From Thermaurantimonas sp046295455 (GTDB lineage: Bacteria; Bacteroidota; Bacteroidia; Flavobacteriales; Schleiferiaceae): DNA of 64,000 nucleotides. Within the stretch, counting starts at the first letter, position 1. The number at the start of each line of letters is the position of its first letter. Both the position numbers and the translations under genes were made by a program. The DNA is taken from NCBI GenBank assembly GCA_046295455.1, contig JBKBNI010000003.1, positions 248,001 to 312,000 on the forward strand, read 5' to 3'. This document shows positions 45,422 to 54,172 of the stretch, in pieces. The notes below the pieces were generated by a model. It had not been told where the DNA came from and did not search any database. It saw only the letters and a list, made by a program, of their open reading frames with translations.

Positions 45422-46543
45422 TCAATCTTCTTTTATAAATATTTCCTTTAGGAATTCCGAGCCTTTAGTCACTACATGAATGTCTCTTCCATCCGACATA
45501 TCTACAACAAAAAAAGTAGGATATTTACGCATTATGGATACTTCTTTCAGTTGAAAATGATTTATACCAGTTTTTGCAAAAATGTAGTCCCTGTTGTTGA
45601 AATGAAATACACTGTTTCTGGGTACTGCATACCCTTTTTCAAAATTTGTCAGAAAATACGCTGAGATGGTTTCTCCAACAATAGGTGTATGCGATTGATC
45701 AACTGCATGGCAGTGTAATACAATCGACATGGACGAATTTTCTACAAAGGTGGAAACATTGACGACACGAACTTTTCTGTAAGTCGTGTCAGAAAGTGCA
45801 GATACAAATGCGTATTCGACATCGCGTACTTTATGATAATCAGAGGGCTGTATAAATAATTCGAAATGGATGTGAGAAGTATTTAATATCGTAAACAGGT
45901 GTGTGTTGTTTTCAATTAATGAACCGGAATTTGTAAAAACAGAAGAGACAATACCATCGGAAGGGGATAGGATCAGTACATCTGTGTATAACTGACCTTC
46001 GAGAATTTTACCAATATCAAATCCTATAGAAGACAGATATTTTTTTTGTGCAAGATAGGTAGCTAGCGAGTTGTAATAGTCGCTTTTAGCCATTTCAAAT
46101 TGGCGGGCAGACGTTGCTGAGTCATTGAAAAGCATCTGCTGACGCACAAACTCTAACGAATCGGTTTTAAACTTGCTATACTGGCTAATAAATCTTTGTT
46201 GGACAGAAAAAATGTCAGGGTGAGAAATTTTACACAATAATTGTCCTTTTCTGACCAGGGATCCGGGATACACAGCGATGGTATGCACAAATCCGCGCAG
46301 TAAGGAATAAACAGAATGGATGCTTTGCGGAGGTGCCTGGACAATTCCATTGCAAAAAATGGTATCAGGATACTCACCCCGGCTTAAAATTTCGGCAGTC
46401 AATTTATTTAACCTGGAGTCTGTTGGCTCAAGGACAATGTCGGCACGTAGCGGTTCGGCTTCCAAGGCTGGATCCTCTTTCGGGGATTGACAGGTCATCA
46501 TACCCAATGCGACAGAGACAAGTATGGCAAGGTTATTTTTCAT
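45422..46543 (-). CDS. RND efflux periplasmic adaptor (CusB/HlyD-like) lipoprotein
   Basis: 373-aa membrane-fusion protein linking the RND pump to the outer-membrane channel. Lipobox at MTC (about residue 18). LLRGFVHTIAVYPGSLVRKGQLLCKISHPD is the first half of the lipoyl/barrel-sandwich domain; an alpha-hairpin (about 115-180) and SPSDGIVSSVFTNSGSLIENNTHLFTI, the second half, follow. The protein lacks histidine- or methionine-rich metal sites of CusB. Overlaps the CusA gene by 11 bp, in the same operon. Confidence 0.9.
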   Translation of the reverse strand: MKNNLAILVSVALGMMTCQSPKEDPALEAEPLRADIVLEPTDSRLNKLTAEILSRGEYPDTIFCNGIVQAPPQSIHSVYSLLRGFVHTIAVYPGSLVRKGQLLCKISHPDIFSVQQRFISQYSKFKTDSLEFVRQQMLFNDSATSARQFEMAKSDYYNSLATYLAQKKYLSSIGFDIGKILEGQLYTDVLILSPSDGIVSSVFTNSGSLIENNTHLFTILNTSHIHFELFIQPSDYHKVRDVEYAFVSALSDTTYRKVRVVNVSTFVENSSMSIVLHCHAVDQSHTPIVGETISAYFLTNFEKGYAVPRNSVFHFNNRDYIFAKTGINHFQLKEVSIMRKYPTFFVVDMSDGRDIHVVTKGSEFLKEIFIKED

Positions 46544-49500
46544 CAGTTAGAAAATTGAGCTCATTCAACAGGAGTTGGTATTGAAGAAGGATGTTTAAAT
46601 AATTGATTTCAGTGGAGACAGATTGAGACAAACTTTGCAGAAACTCAAAAACACTAATACTTCCCTTTCTGAATTCAGAGTAGGCGGTGGATCTCATCTG
46701 CTGGCTAAAGGTCTTTTGAAATTCGCTGTATTCGCGAAGTTGATTCTGAAGATCCAGGATGGATTCCATGAGGGTAAACAGGGTGTTTTGGAGTTCGTTT
46801 TTACGGTAGTCGGACAGTTCTTTTGCTTTTTGCCATTCATATCGGGACTGTTTGATGCGTGCAAGTGTAGCATGCGGGACCAGTGGGATCTGAATACCCA
46901 TCATTATTCCTTGAAAGCCCCTGAATCCTTCCAGGCTTTGGTTGAAATAACCTATTTGAAGATCCGGAAAAAAAGATTGCTTCTGAATCAGATAATTTGA
47001 GCGTGCAAGGGATTGTACCAGCTCTAAATTCTGCAGATGCGTGTAGGACAGTGCCAGGCTGTCGATCACAAAATGAAAAGAGACAACTGAATCAGAAGGC
47101 TCGAGTTCTATCTCTGCCGGCAATCCTATTAAGGATTTAAGCTCTCCGGACAATCGGGCCATTTGTCCGGCAATGAGGTTGCTTCTCAGAGATACTTCTT
47201 TGAAACGGTTTTCTAAAAGCATAATATCCAGAGGTTTGAGAGAGCTGTTTGCTTTGAGGGCTTCAAGAGCCGGTCGCATGGATTGATATTGATAATCTTC
47301 CTGTTCATAGAGTTTTAGAGTCCACTTTGCAAACAACCATTGATACCAAAGTGCAGTGACCTGGCGTTTCAATGTCTTTTCAGCCAGCTGAAGACGGTTG
47401 TTTGAAAGGGTCAGAGCTATTTCAGCTCTTTTGTAGGAAGCGATTTGTCTCCCAATGGATTGAATGTTTTGGAGAATCTCAATGTTATAGTCGTTTCGTG
47501 CAAAGTTGATTTGACCATAGGTAATCATTGCAGAGGTGCTGCCGGGATCCAGGGCTATTGATTTTTCAAGCCGGGCAATGTCTATATCGGTACTAGACCC
47601 ACGTACAAGGGGATTGTTTTTTAATCCCAGTTCAATGGCTTCTGCCAAAGAGATGGACCGGATGATCTTTTGTGCATGGCTCTCTGCCGGCTGAACGAGC
47701 AAAAGAGCAAGTATTGCAGGAGCCGCCAAGCTCATTTTTCTCCCTCCGTATTTAAAAAGATAAAATGCAGATGGCAACACAAAAAGGGTGAGAAATGTGG
47801 CTGTGACCAGCCCTCCGATTACTACGGTTGCCAAAGGTCTTTGCACCTCTGCACCAGCAGAAGTGCTTACAGCCATGGGTAAAAATCCAAGTGAAGCGAC
47901 TGTTCCTGTCATCAGCACAGGCCGCAAACGAGAGGCACAGGCCTCTATCAGAATTTTTTTTACATCATTATCAGTTGAGGGTTGTTTCATCCGATCGATG
48001 ATTACAGCCAGGAGTACCACGCCGTTGAGTACCGCTACTCCAAATAAGGCTATAAATCCGATAGCAGCTGATATGCTGAAGGGCATATCGCGGATTAATA
48101 ATGAAAAAATACCCCCTATGGAAGCCATTGGCACAACTGAGAATACGAGCACAGCGATATAAAGACTATTGAAGGCCAGATACAGCAATACAAATATGAT
48201 AAACAATATAACCGGGAGCACTAAAGAGAGCCTGCTGATAGCACTTTGAAGGTTTTCGAACTGTCCTCCATAGTCCAGCATGACACCGGGTGGAAGGAGT
48301 ATGTTTTCTCGCACCTTTTTGTCTATTTCACCAATGACCGAATTAATATCTCTTCCGCGGATATTGATTCCGACCTCAACCTTTCGCATCCCCCTTTCTC
48401 TGGAGATTTGTCGAATTCCGTCTACTTCTTTTGTGTAAACAAGGTTGCTGAGTGGGACAGATGATGAGTTGCCCTTCACCGGAATCAGATGCATGGGCAG
48501 ATGACCTGCCGAAGGGCAATCCATTCGAACCACCACATCAAATTTTCTTTCGTTTTCGTAGAGCTGATTTACAGTAACTCCTGCCACCATGCTCTGAATA
48601 GCTGTATTGATTTGATTGATTTGAATATTGGTTGCAGCAGCCATTTGTCGATTGATTTCAAACACACGGATCGGGAGTCCGGAGTTTTTTTCCAGTTTTA
48701 CATCAGCTGCACCTTGGGTAGCGGAAGCGATTTTGTATATCTCAGCAGCTATTTGATTCAATACTTCGCGATCCTCCCCCATGACTTTGATGGTGATATC
48801 GGACTTACTGCCCGAAAGCAACTCATTGAATCTAAGCTGAATTGGTTGGGAAAATTCCATTTGCACACCCGAAAGAGTTGTTTCCAAATGTCTTTTCATG
48901 GCTTCCACAAGGCCATCTTTCGACCGGGCAGATACCCAGTAATTCTTTGGCTTAAGGAGAATCATCACATCAGCCTCTTCGATTGCCATGGGATCAGTAG
49001 GTACTTCAGGTGCACCGATTTTGGATACTACGTGTTTAATTTCAGGAAATTTTTCCATCAGCAGTCTTTCAGCCGCAGTTGTGGTCTCAATCATTTTTTC
49101 GAGGGATGAACCTGGCTCAATAAGCATTTGCAGGGCCAGATCCCCTTCTTCGAGACTTGGAATAAATTCTGCCCCTCTGCGAAGAAGGACGGATACAGAC
49201 ACAGCAAACAAGATGACAACCGCTGAAATTACCAACTTTGTATTTCCAAGGACTTTTGATAAGTACCGGATGTATAAATTTTCCAATCGTTGATGCAGGG
49301 TCGCCGATAGTGGAATCTGCCGGTCTGTGGGCTTTAACCAAAGTGCGCACAACATGGGAACATAAGTAATCGATAAAATAAAAGAACCAATCAAGGCAAA
49401 AGATACTGTCAGCACCATAGGCTGAAACATTTTTCCTTCCACTCCTTCAAAAGACAATACAGGAAGCAAAACAAGAAGAATAATCAGCACGCCGAAAACC

Positions 49501-50846
49501 GCTTTACTGTATATGTCAGCTGTATGATTGGATAGATCTCTCCTGAAATTCTGTATTGAAGAGGGTTGTATGCCCGGCTTTCTTAGTTCGAAGAAGTGAA
49601 TGACTCCCTCTGTAACAATGACAGCCCCATCTACAATAATGCCGAAATCAATAGCCCCTAAAGACATCAGATTGGCAGAAACCCCAAAAAACCGCATAAG
49701 CCCAAATGCAAAAAGCATGGACAGAGGAATGATGCTGGATGTGATCACAGCTGCCTTAAAGCTCCCCAGAAACAGCACCAATACGACTATCACTATCAGT
49801 GCCCCTTCTGTCAGATTTTTTACTACTGTAAGAATCGTCCGGTTTATTAGATCAGAGCGATCCAGGAAAGGTTCAATGCTTATTCCGGGGGGAAGCAGTT
49901 GCTGGATTTTTTCAATGCGCTCATGTATATTTTTCAGCACTTTTGAAGAGCTTTGATCTTTGAGCATCATAGTAATACCCCCTACCACCTCTCCTTTTCC
50001 ATCCATAGTGGTGGCGCCATACCTCATGGCGTGTCCGGTGCGTACATTGGCCACATGTGACAGAAGGACCACCGAGGGGCCATTCATCGACAAGGGTATC
50101 CGTTGTAAATCCAATTCGCTGCGTGCCCTTCCGTCGCTTTTGAGATATACGGCGTTGTCGCCCGCGGTCACATATCCGCTTCCAGTACTGGCGTTATTTG
50201 AGCTTACGGCATTAATGAGATCATCTACACTGAGATTTAACTGGTGAAGCCTTTCAGGTTTGTAGGCAATCTCGTATTGTTTTACATATCCGCCAAGAGA
50301 CGAAATATCGATGATACCTTCTACTCCAGACAAATACTTCTTCACAACCCAATCGTGAATAGTGCGCAGGTCATACAGGGTATACTGATTGATGTAGGAG
50401 GGATCAACTTTGAGTACATATTGGTAAATTTCCCCCAATCCGGTAGTAATCGGAAGCATTTCAGGTTTGCCGTATTCTGCAGGAATTTCGTCCCCAAGTA
50501 TATTCAGTTGTTCACTGACCAGTTGTCGGCATCTCAAGATATCAATGTTGTCTTTGAAAACAACAGTAATGACACTCAAGCCATAACGCGTGATGCTTCG
50601 CAACTCTAAAATACCCGGCAGATTGGCCAGTTTTCGCTCCACCGGGGCGGTCACAAAAAATTCAACTTCCTCAGCAGAAAGAGCCGGTGAAAACGTGACA
50701 ATTTGCACCTGATTGTTAGTAATATCCGGGACGGCATCAAGAGGAAGCTGAACCATCGACCACAGACCCCATACTATCAGGAGAATAACTCCAGATAAGA
50801 CTAAAACAGGATTAAATACACAAAACTGAATGATTTTGCGGATCAT
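46533..50846 (-). CDS. CusA/CzcA heavy-metal RND pump fused to a TolC-like channel domain
   Basis: 1437-aa fusion. Residues 1-1037 are an HME-RND transporter: TM1 VLVLSGVILLIVWG, SLGAIDFGIIVDGAVIVTEG with the TM4 proton-relay acids, two large periplasmic loops and the last TM LFVLPSAFYLFKYGG. Residues 1038-1059 form a signal-peptide-like helix (MSLAAPAILALLLVQPAE-SHA, cut-like before Gln). Residues 1060-1437 are an outer-membrane efflux (TolC/OEP) domain starting SISLAEAIELGLKNNPLV. Such fusions are known in Bacteroidota. A Shine-Dalgarno-like GGAGGGA precedes the M1038 codon, so the channel could also be made separately. Confidence 0.92.
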   Translation of the reverse strand: MIRKIIQFCVFNPVLVLSGVILLIVWGLWSMVQLPLDAVPDITNNQVQIVTFSPALSAEEVEFFVTAPVERKLANLPGILELRSITRYGLSVITVVFKDNIDILRCRQLVSEQLNILGDEIPAEYGKPEMLPITTGLGEIYQYVLKVDPSYINQYTLYDLRTIHDWVVKKYLSGVEGIIDISSLGGYVKQYEIAYKPERLHQLNLSVDDLINAVSSNNASTGSGYVTAGDNAVYLKSDGRARSELDLQRIPLSMNGPSVVLLSHVANVRTGHAMRYGATTMDGKGEVVGGITMMLKDQSSSKVLKNIHERIEKIQQLLPPGISIEPFLDRSDLINRTILTVVKNLTEGALIVIVVLVLFLGSFKAAVITSSIIPLSMLFAFGLMRFFGVSANLMSLGAIDFGIIVDGAVIVTEGVIHFFELRKPGIQPSSIQNFRRDLSNHTADIYSKAVFGVLIILLVLLPVLSFEGVEGKMFQPMVLTVSFALIGSFILSITYVPMLCALWLKPTDRQIPLSATLHQRLENLYIRYLSKVLGNTKLVISAVVILFAVSVSVLLRRGAEFIPSLEEGDLALQMLIEPGSSLEKMIETTTAAERLLMEKFPEIKHVVSKIGAPEVPTDPMAIEEADVMILLKPKNYWVSARSKDGLVEAMKRHLETTLSGVQMEFSQPIQLRFNELLSGSKSDITIKVMGEDREVLNQIAAEIYKIASATQGAADVKLEKNSGLPIRVFEINRQMAAATNIQINQINTAIQSMVAGVTVNQLYENERKFDVVVRMDCPSAGHLPMHLIPVKGNSSSVPLSNLVYTKEVDGIRQISRERGMRKVEVGINIRGRDINSVIGEIDKKVRENILLPPGVMLDYGGQFENLQSAISRLSLVLPVILFIIFVLLYLAFNSLYIAVLVFSVVPMASIGGIFSLLIRDMPFSISAAIGFIALFGVAVLNGVVLLAVIIDRMKQPSTDNDVKKILIEACASRLRPVLMTGTVASLGFLPMAVSTSAGAEVQRPLATVVIGGLVTATFLTLFVLPSAFYLFKYGGRKMSLAAPAILALLLVQPAESHAQKIIRSISLAEAIELGLKNNPLVRGSSTDIDIARLEKSIALDPGSTSAMITYGQINFARNDYNIEILQNIQSIGRQIASYKRAEIALTLSNNRLQLAEKTLKRQVTALWYQWLFAKWTLKLYEQEDYQYQSMRPALEALKANSSLKPLDIMLLENRFKEVSLRSNLIAGQMARLSGELKSLIGLPAEIELEPSDSVVSFHFVIDSLALSYTHLQNLELVQSLARSNYLIQKQSFFPDLQIGYFNQSLEGFRGFQGIMMGIQIPLVPHATLARIKQSRYEWQKAKELSDYRKNELQNTLFTLMESILDLQNQLREYSEFQKTFSQQMRSTAYSEFRKGSISVFEFLQSLSQSVSTEINYLNILLQYQLLLNELNFLTDEK
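47733..47747 (-). promoter_or_regulatory. Internal Shine-Dalgarno plus ATG inside cusA-tolC
   Basis: On the minus strand GGAGGGA (47747-47741) stands 5 nt before an in-frame ATG (47735-47733), codon 1038 of the fusion. The ATG begins a hydrophobic, signal-peptide-like segment ahead of the TolC-like domain. Good SD sequences are rare in this window, which makes the placement notable. Independent translation of the channel is possible but unproven; the bases also encode the GGRK of the fusion. Confidence 0.4.
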
Positions 50847-50874
50847 CTGACAAAAAGAGGTGAAAAATTAGGTT

Positions 50875-51279
50875 TTAAATTATTTGGCCAGGGAATAAAA
50901 TCAATACTGGTGGGCCGCGGAAGAGATAGGATTCAATCGGAGAACTAATCCTGATATTTTCACTGTATGGCAAATAGCTCGCTGAAGATTTATAGAAATA
51001 AAGAAACTCCATAGAATGAATGTGGGGATCCATGATCCCTGAAAACTCGGAAGCAAGTCGATCCGAACTACCACTACATTCGAATTGATCTAAGTGATTT
51101 TCTCCGATATCGTGCGAAAAAATGTGAATTAAAAAGGTGTATAAATCGTTGGCATCCTTTTCTGTATAAGCATCTAGTAATTTGATTTCCTTACTTCTTA
51201 ACTCTGGGGTGTGAGTATGTGGAATGATCGAGTGCAGGTGAATGACCAGCATTGAAATCCATAGAAGTATATTTCGCAC
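50875..51279 (-). CDS. Small histidine-containing membrane-anchored protein of the metal-efflux operon
   Basis: About 134 aa from the GTG at 51279 (frame open to a TTG at 51312). A single N-terminal hydrophobic segment (RNILLWISMLVIHLHSII) is followed by histidines in HSIIPHTHTPE and IHIFSHDIGENHLDQFE. From memory, comparable small His-rich proteins precede CzcA-type pumps in Bacteroidota. The family is not identified. It could be a periplasmic metal scavenger or sensor that feeds the pump (inference). It lies 28 bp upstream of cusA-tolC and divergent from tadA. Confidence 0.6.
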   Translation of the reverse strand: MRNILLWISMLVIHLHSIIPHTHTPELRSKEIKLLDAYTEKDANDLYTFLIHIFSHDIGENHLDQFECSGSSDRLASEFSGIMDPHIHSMEFLYFYKSSASYLPYSENIRISSPIESYLFRGPPVLILFPGQII

Positions 51280-51319
51280 AGCAATCACGAAAACAAAAAT
51301 AAGGTATAACAAGACATAT

Positions 51320-51763
51320 ATGTTAGGACATGAATATTTTATGAGAATGGCTCTGAAAGAAGCAGAGACAGCCTACAAAAAAGGTGAGATACCGGTAGGT
51401 GCAGTCATTGAGAGTCAAGGTGTGGTGATCGCCAGAGGTCATAATCAGACCGAAACCCTCGATGATGTTACCGCTCATGCCGAGATGATCGCCGTCACCT
51501 CCGCATCCGAAACCATCGGGAGCAAATATTTGAGAAACTGCACATTGTACGTAACTCTTGAACCCTGCGTGATGTGTGCGGGTGCTCTGTATTGGGCGCA
51601 GATAGGAGGTATCGTGTACGGCGCACCGGATCCCAAGAGGGGGTTTTCATTGAAGGGACAGCTGCTACATCCAAAGACGAAAATAGTCTCCGGCATTTTA
51701 CAAATTGAATCAGAGGCACTTTTAAAGGACTTTTTTATCAAAATGAGAAATGGACAGATTTAG
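51320..51763 (+). CDS. tadA: tRNA-adenosine/nucleoside deaminase
   Basis: 147-aa zinc-dependent deaminase. The active site has H-A-E in TAHAEMIAV and PCVMCAGAL (PCxxC) holding zinc and the proton-shuttle glutamate. TadA converts A34 to inosine in tRNA-Arg(ACG); a guanine deaminase role is the alternative. ATG 51320 fits the family N-terminus (MLGHEYFMRMALKEAE). The divergent gene's frame approaches to within 7 bp, so the promoters overlap. Confidence 0.9.
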   Translation: MLGHEYFMRMALKEAETAYKKGEIPVGAVIESQGVVIARGHNQTETLDDVTAHAEMIAVTSASETIGSKYLRNCTLYVTLEPCVMCAGALYWAQIGGIVYGAPDPKRGFSLKGQLLHPKTKIVSGILQIESEALLKDFFIKMRNGQI

Positions 51764-51917
51764 CATTAAATTTCCAATTTAGAAATAAATTCCAAAATGT
51801 AGAATTTTACTTTTTTTAGAAATTTATAAAAGCCTTGAAATAGAGTAGTTTACAAGTTTTGTGGTTCGTTGGCATTTGTCTTGGCTAATAAAGATTAAAA
51901 TCTTAAAACCTAATAAA

Positions 51918-52388
51918 ATGAAAACGAACACATCTAACAGCGTAAAATGGCTAAGAGGCGCTTTCTTGATTTTGACCCTTCTTTCTTTACTGGAATTGGC
52001 AGGAGCCCCATTCATCGGATTAAATATCTTGTGGGGTTATAGCTTCTGGATAGTTACCGCTATTATTATCCTGACTTATTCCCTCTTAGGAAGGCCTTAT
52101 TTTCGAATGGATACAACGAGCGATATTCTTGAGTTTGAAAATGGATTTTCCATGTTTGATCTGCTGGATAAGTATCTGATTGTGCGTAAAGACAAAGTTT
52201 ATAATTTGTCTGTAGAAGAGCGTATGTTTCGCAGGGTCCTTGTTGTACAATACGAAGAGCACGGAGAGCTATTAGAAATAACCTTTGAAATAAGCTTTTT
52301 ATCTGAGAGCCAAGTGGCTGATATAAAAAATGACATTCAACGTATCAAAGGCAATAATGTGTTGACGAATCTAAAATCAGTCGCGTAG
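51918..52388 (+). CDS. Hypothetical two-TM membrane protein
   Basis: 156 aa. ATG 51918 gives MKTNTSNSVKWLRG, then two hydrophobic helices (about 15-33 and 38-60), and a cytosolic or periplasmic domain of about 95 residues rich in Glu and Lys. The stretch EFENGFSMFDLLDKYLIVRKDKVYNLS and the end SESQVADIKNDIQRIKG show no known motif. No homologous family is recognised. Small membrane protein standing alone between tadA and the bacilliredoxin. Confidence 0.6.
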   Translation: MKTNTSNSVKWLRGAFLILTLLSLLELAGAPFIGLNILWGYSFWIVTAIIILTYSLLGRPYFRMDTTSDILEFENGFSMFDLLDKYLIVRKDKVYNLSVEERMFRRVLVVQYEEHGELLEITFEISFLSESQVADIKNDIQRIKGNNVLTNLKSVA

Positions 52389-52414
52389 GTGGCTTTTATC
52401 TGTCCCAAATGTCA

Positions 52415-52422
52415 TATATTTG
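52415..52422 (+). promoter_or_regulatory. Candidate -7 promoter element before the bacilliredoxin gene
   Basis: TATATTTG fits TAnnTTTG and ends 15 bp before the bacilliredoxin ATG at 52437. A TTTT run at 52394-52397, 17 bp upstream, could stand for the -33 box. Expected leader of roughly 8 nt. Confidence 0.4.
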
Positions 52423-52436
52423 TCAAAAAATAGACA

Positions 52437-52850
52437 ATGTATCCGGAAGAACTCATTTCACCAATGCGGTTGGATCTAGTACAAGCAGGATTTACAGAGA
52501 CCCGCACACCCGAAGAAGTAGAAAAGTACATCAAAGAAACCCCGGGTACCGTACTAGTGGTCATCAATTCCGTATGCGGATGTGCTGCTGCTAATGCAAG
52601 GCCAGCTGTAAAATTGGCTGTCAAGCATTCTAAAACTCCAGATCATCTTATCACTGTATTTGCTGGAAATGATGTTGAGGCCGTCAGTAAAGCACGTGAA
52701 TATATGAAACCTTTTCCTCCATCATCACCTTCTATTGCCTTGTTTAAGGACGGATTGTTGGTTCATATGATTGAGCGCCATCACATTGAAGGCAGGCCTG
52801 CAGACGTAATTGCACGGAATCTCACCGCTGCATTTGATCAATTCTGCTAA
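52437..52850 (+). CDS. BrxA/BrxB-family bacilliredoxin
   Basis: 137-aa thioredoxin-fold protein of the YphP/YqiW family. The active site is the unusual CGC motif in NSVCGCAAANARPA, used to remove bacillithiol from S-thiolated proteins. VFAGNDVEAVSKAREYMKPFPPSSPSIALFKDG follows. The last residue is also a Cys (FDQFC). Presence suggests a bacillithiol-type thiol system, known in some Bacteroidota; biosynthesis genes are not in this window. Confidence 0.93.
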   Translation: MYPEELISPMRLDLVQAGFTETRTPEEVEKYIKETPGTVLVVINSVCGCAAANARPAVKLAVKHSKTPDHLITVFAGNDVEAVSKAREYMKPFPPSSPSIALFKDGLLVHMIERHHIEGRPADVIARNLTAAFDQFC

Positions 52851-52890
52851 TATAAGAGATTTCCCGTTCAAGTGGGAGTCAAGGTTGTAG

Positions 52891-52962
52891 TGGCCCCACC
52901 AGGAATCGAACCTGGATTTAAAGTTTAGGAAACTTCCGTTCTATCCGTTGAACTATGGGGCC
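52891..52962 (-). tRNA. tRNA-Arg (CCT)
   Basis: 72 nt on the minus strand. Acceptor GGCCCCA pairs with TGGGGCC, discriminator A. The anticodon loop is TTCCTAA (anticodon CCT) with stem GAAGT/ACTTT, and the T arm is CCAGG-TTCGATT-CCTGG. No encoded CCA. Confidence 0.95.
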
Positions 52963-53115
52963 AAATTTTCGGTACAAAGGTATTTCAGATCCTCCAAAAA
53001 TTTACCTCGGATTCATGCGATCAAAGGGTGCTGTAACGGGCTAAATACTTCTTATCATTAGAGCTCGACCTTTACATTTAAACCTCTCTTGAAATAAGAT
53101 GCATATCCGTGATTA

Positions 53116-54168
53116 TCAAAGAGATCTCCCTTCCGTAAATCTTTCCCATTTCTCCAAAAGTACAGCCATGTCCTCAGGTAGATCGGAGTCAAAGGTCATG
53201 CGCTCTCCGCTTGCCGGATGGTCGAAGGCCAAAGTCTTGGCATGCAACGCGTGGCGTGGGCACGCAGTCACACAGTTGTGTATAAATTGAGTGTACTTCT
53301 GATGGGCAGCGCCTTTTAGAATTTTATCTCCGCCATATTCCCAATCGTTAAACAGAGGATGTCCGATATGCTTCATGTGAACCCTTATCTGATGGGTGCG
53401 ACCTGTTTCGAGCCGGCATTCCACGTATGTAACATATCCGAATCGACGCAGCACTTTATAATGGGTCACAGCGTGTTTTCCATACTTGCTCTCCGGCGGA
53501 AACACGTCCATTACCTTTCTGTCTTTTAGATTGCGGCCTACATTGCCAACGATGGTACCTTCATCATCAGTAAGATCTCCCCACACTACTGCGTGGTACG
53601 TCCGACTGGTAGTGCGCTCAAAAAATTGGCGAGCAAGGTGCATCATCGAAAATTCATTCAGAGCTACCACCATGATGCCGGACGTATTCTTATCGAGTCT
53701 ATGGACTAATCCGGGCCGAATAGGGTCGTTTGTTCCTAGGGGTAAATTCGAGTTGACATAATATAGCAGACCATTGACGAGTGTCCCTGAGTGGTTTCCT
53801 ACTCCTGGATGTACTACTAGACCGGGTTGTTTGTTCAATACGATGAGATGATCATCTTTGTACAGTATTTTTAATGGAATGTTTTCCGGAATCAGTTCGG
53901 TTTCACGTGGGGGATGAGGAAGAACGACCGAGACAATATCACCAGCTTTTACCTTGTAATTTGACTTTACCGGTTTACCGTTGACCAATATGTTACCTGC
54001 ATCTGCCGCCTGTTGAATCTTGGTACGAGATGAGTGCTCAATAAAATTGTGCAGAAATTTATCGACCCTGTAAGGTTTCTGTCCTGGAGCAGCTACAAAT
54101 CGATGGTGCTCAAAGAGTTCTTCAGATACATCTTCTTCATTGTGTGACAGTTCTTCTTTGCCACGCAT
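53116..54168 (-). CDS. RluA-family 23S rRNA pseudouridine synthase (RluD-like)
   Basis: 350-aa pseudouridine synthase. An N-terminal S4 RNA-binding domain (about 34-85, including RVDKFLHNF and AGNILVNGKPVKSNYKV) precedes the catalytic domain. The catalytic aspartate is D159 in GLVHRLDKNTSGIMVVA, and CRLETGRTHQIRVHMKHIGHPLFND is the second signature. RluD/RluC type; the exact uridines are not predicted. The gene is 4 bp downstream of the T9SS protein gene, probably in the same transcript. Confidence 0.92.
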   Translation of the reverse strand: MRGKEELSHNEEDVSEELFEHHRFVAAPGQKPYRVDKFLHNFIEHSSRTKIQQAADAGNILVNGKPVKSNYKVKAGDIVSVVLPHPPRETELIPENIPLKILYKDDHLIVLNKQPGLVVHPGVGNHSGTLVNGLLYYVNSNLPLGTNDPIRPGLVHRLDKNTSGIMVVALNEFSMMHLARQFFERTTSRTYHAVVWGDLTDDEGTIVGNVGRNLKDRKVMDVFPPESKYGKHAVTHYKVLRRFGYVTYVECRLETGRTHQIRVHMKHIGHPLFNDWEYGGDKILKGAAHQKYTQFIHNCVTACPRHALHAKTLAFDHPASGERMTFDSDLPEDMAVLLEKWERFTEGRSL

Positions 54169-54172
54169 AGAA

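Noticed and set aside
48489..49109. 206-codon plus-strand frame within the RND pump gene
   Set aside because: Antisense shadow of a well-supported gene; no family resemblance.
53905..53920. Partial CACGTG palindrome in the RluA-family gene
   Set aside because: Flanks match parS poorly (about 11 of 16); likely coding coincidence.
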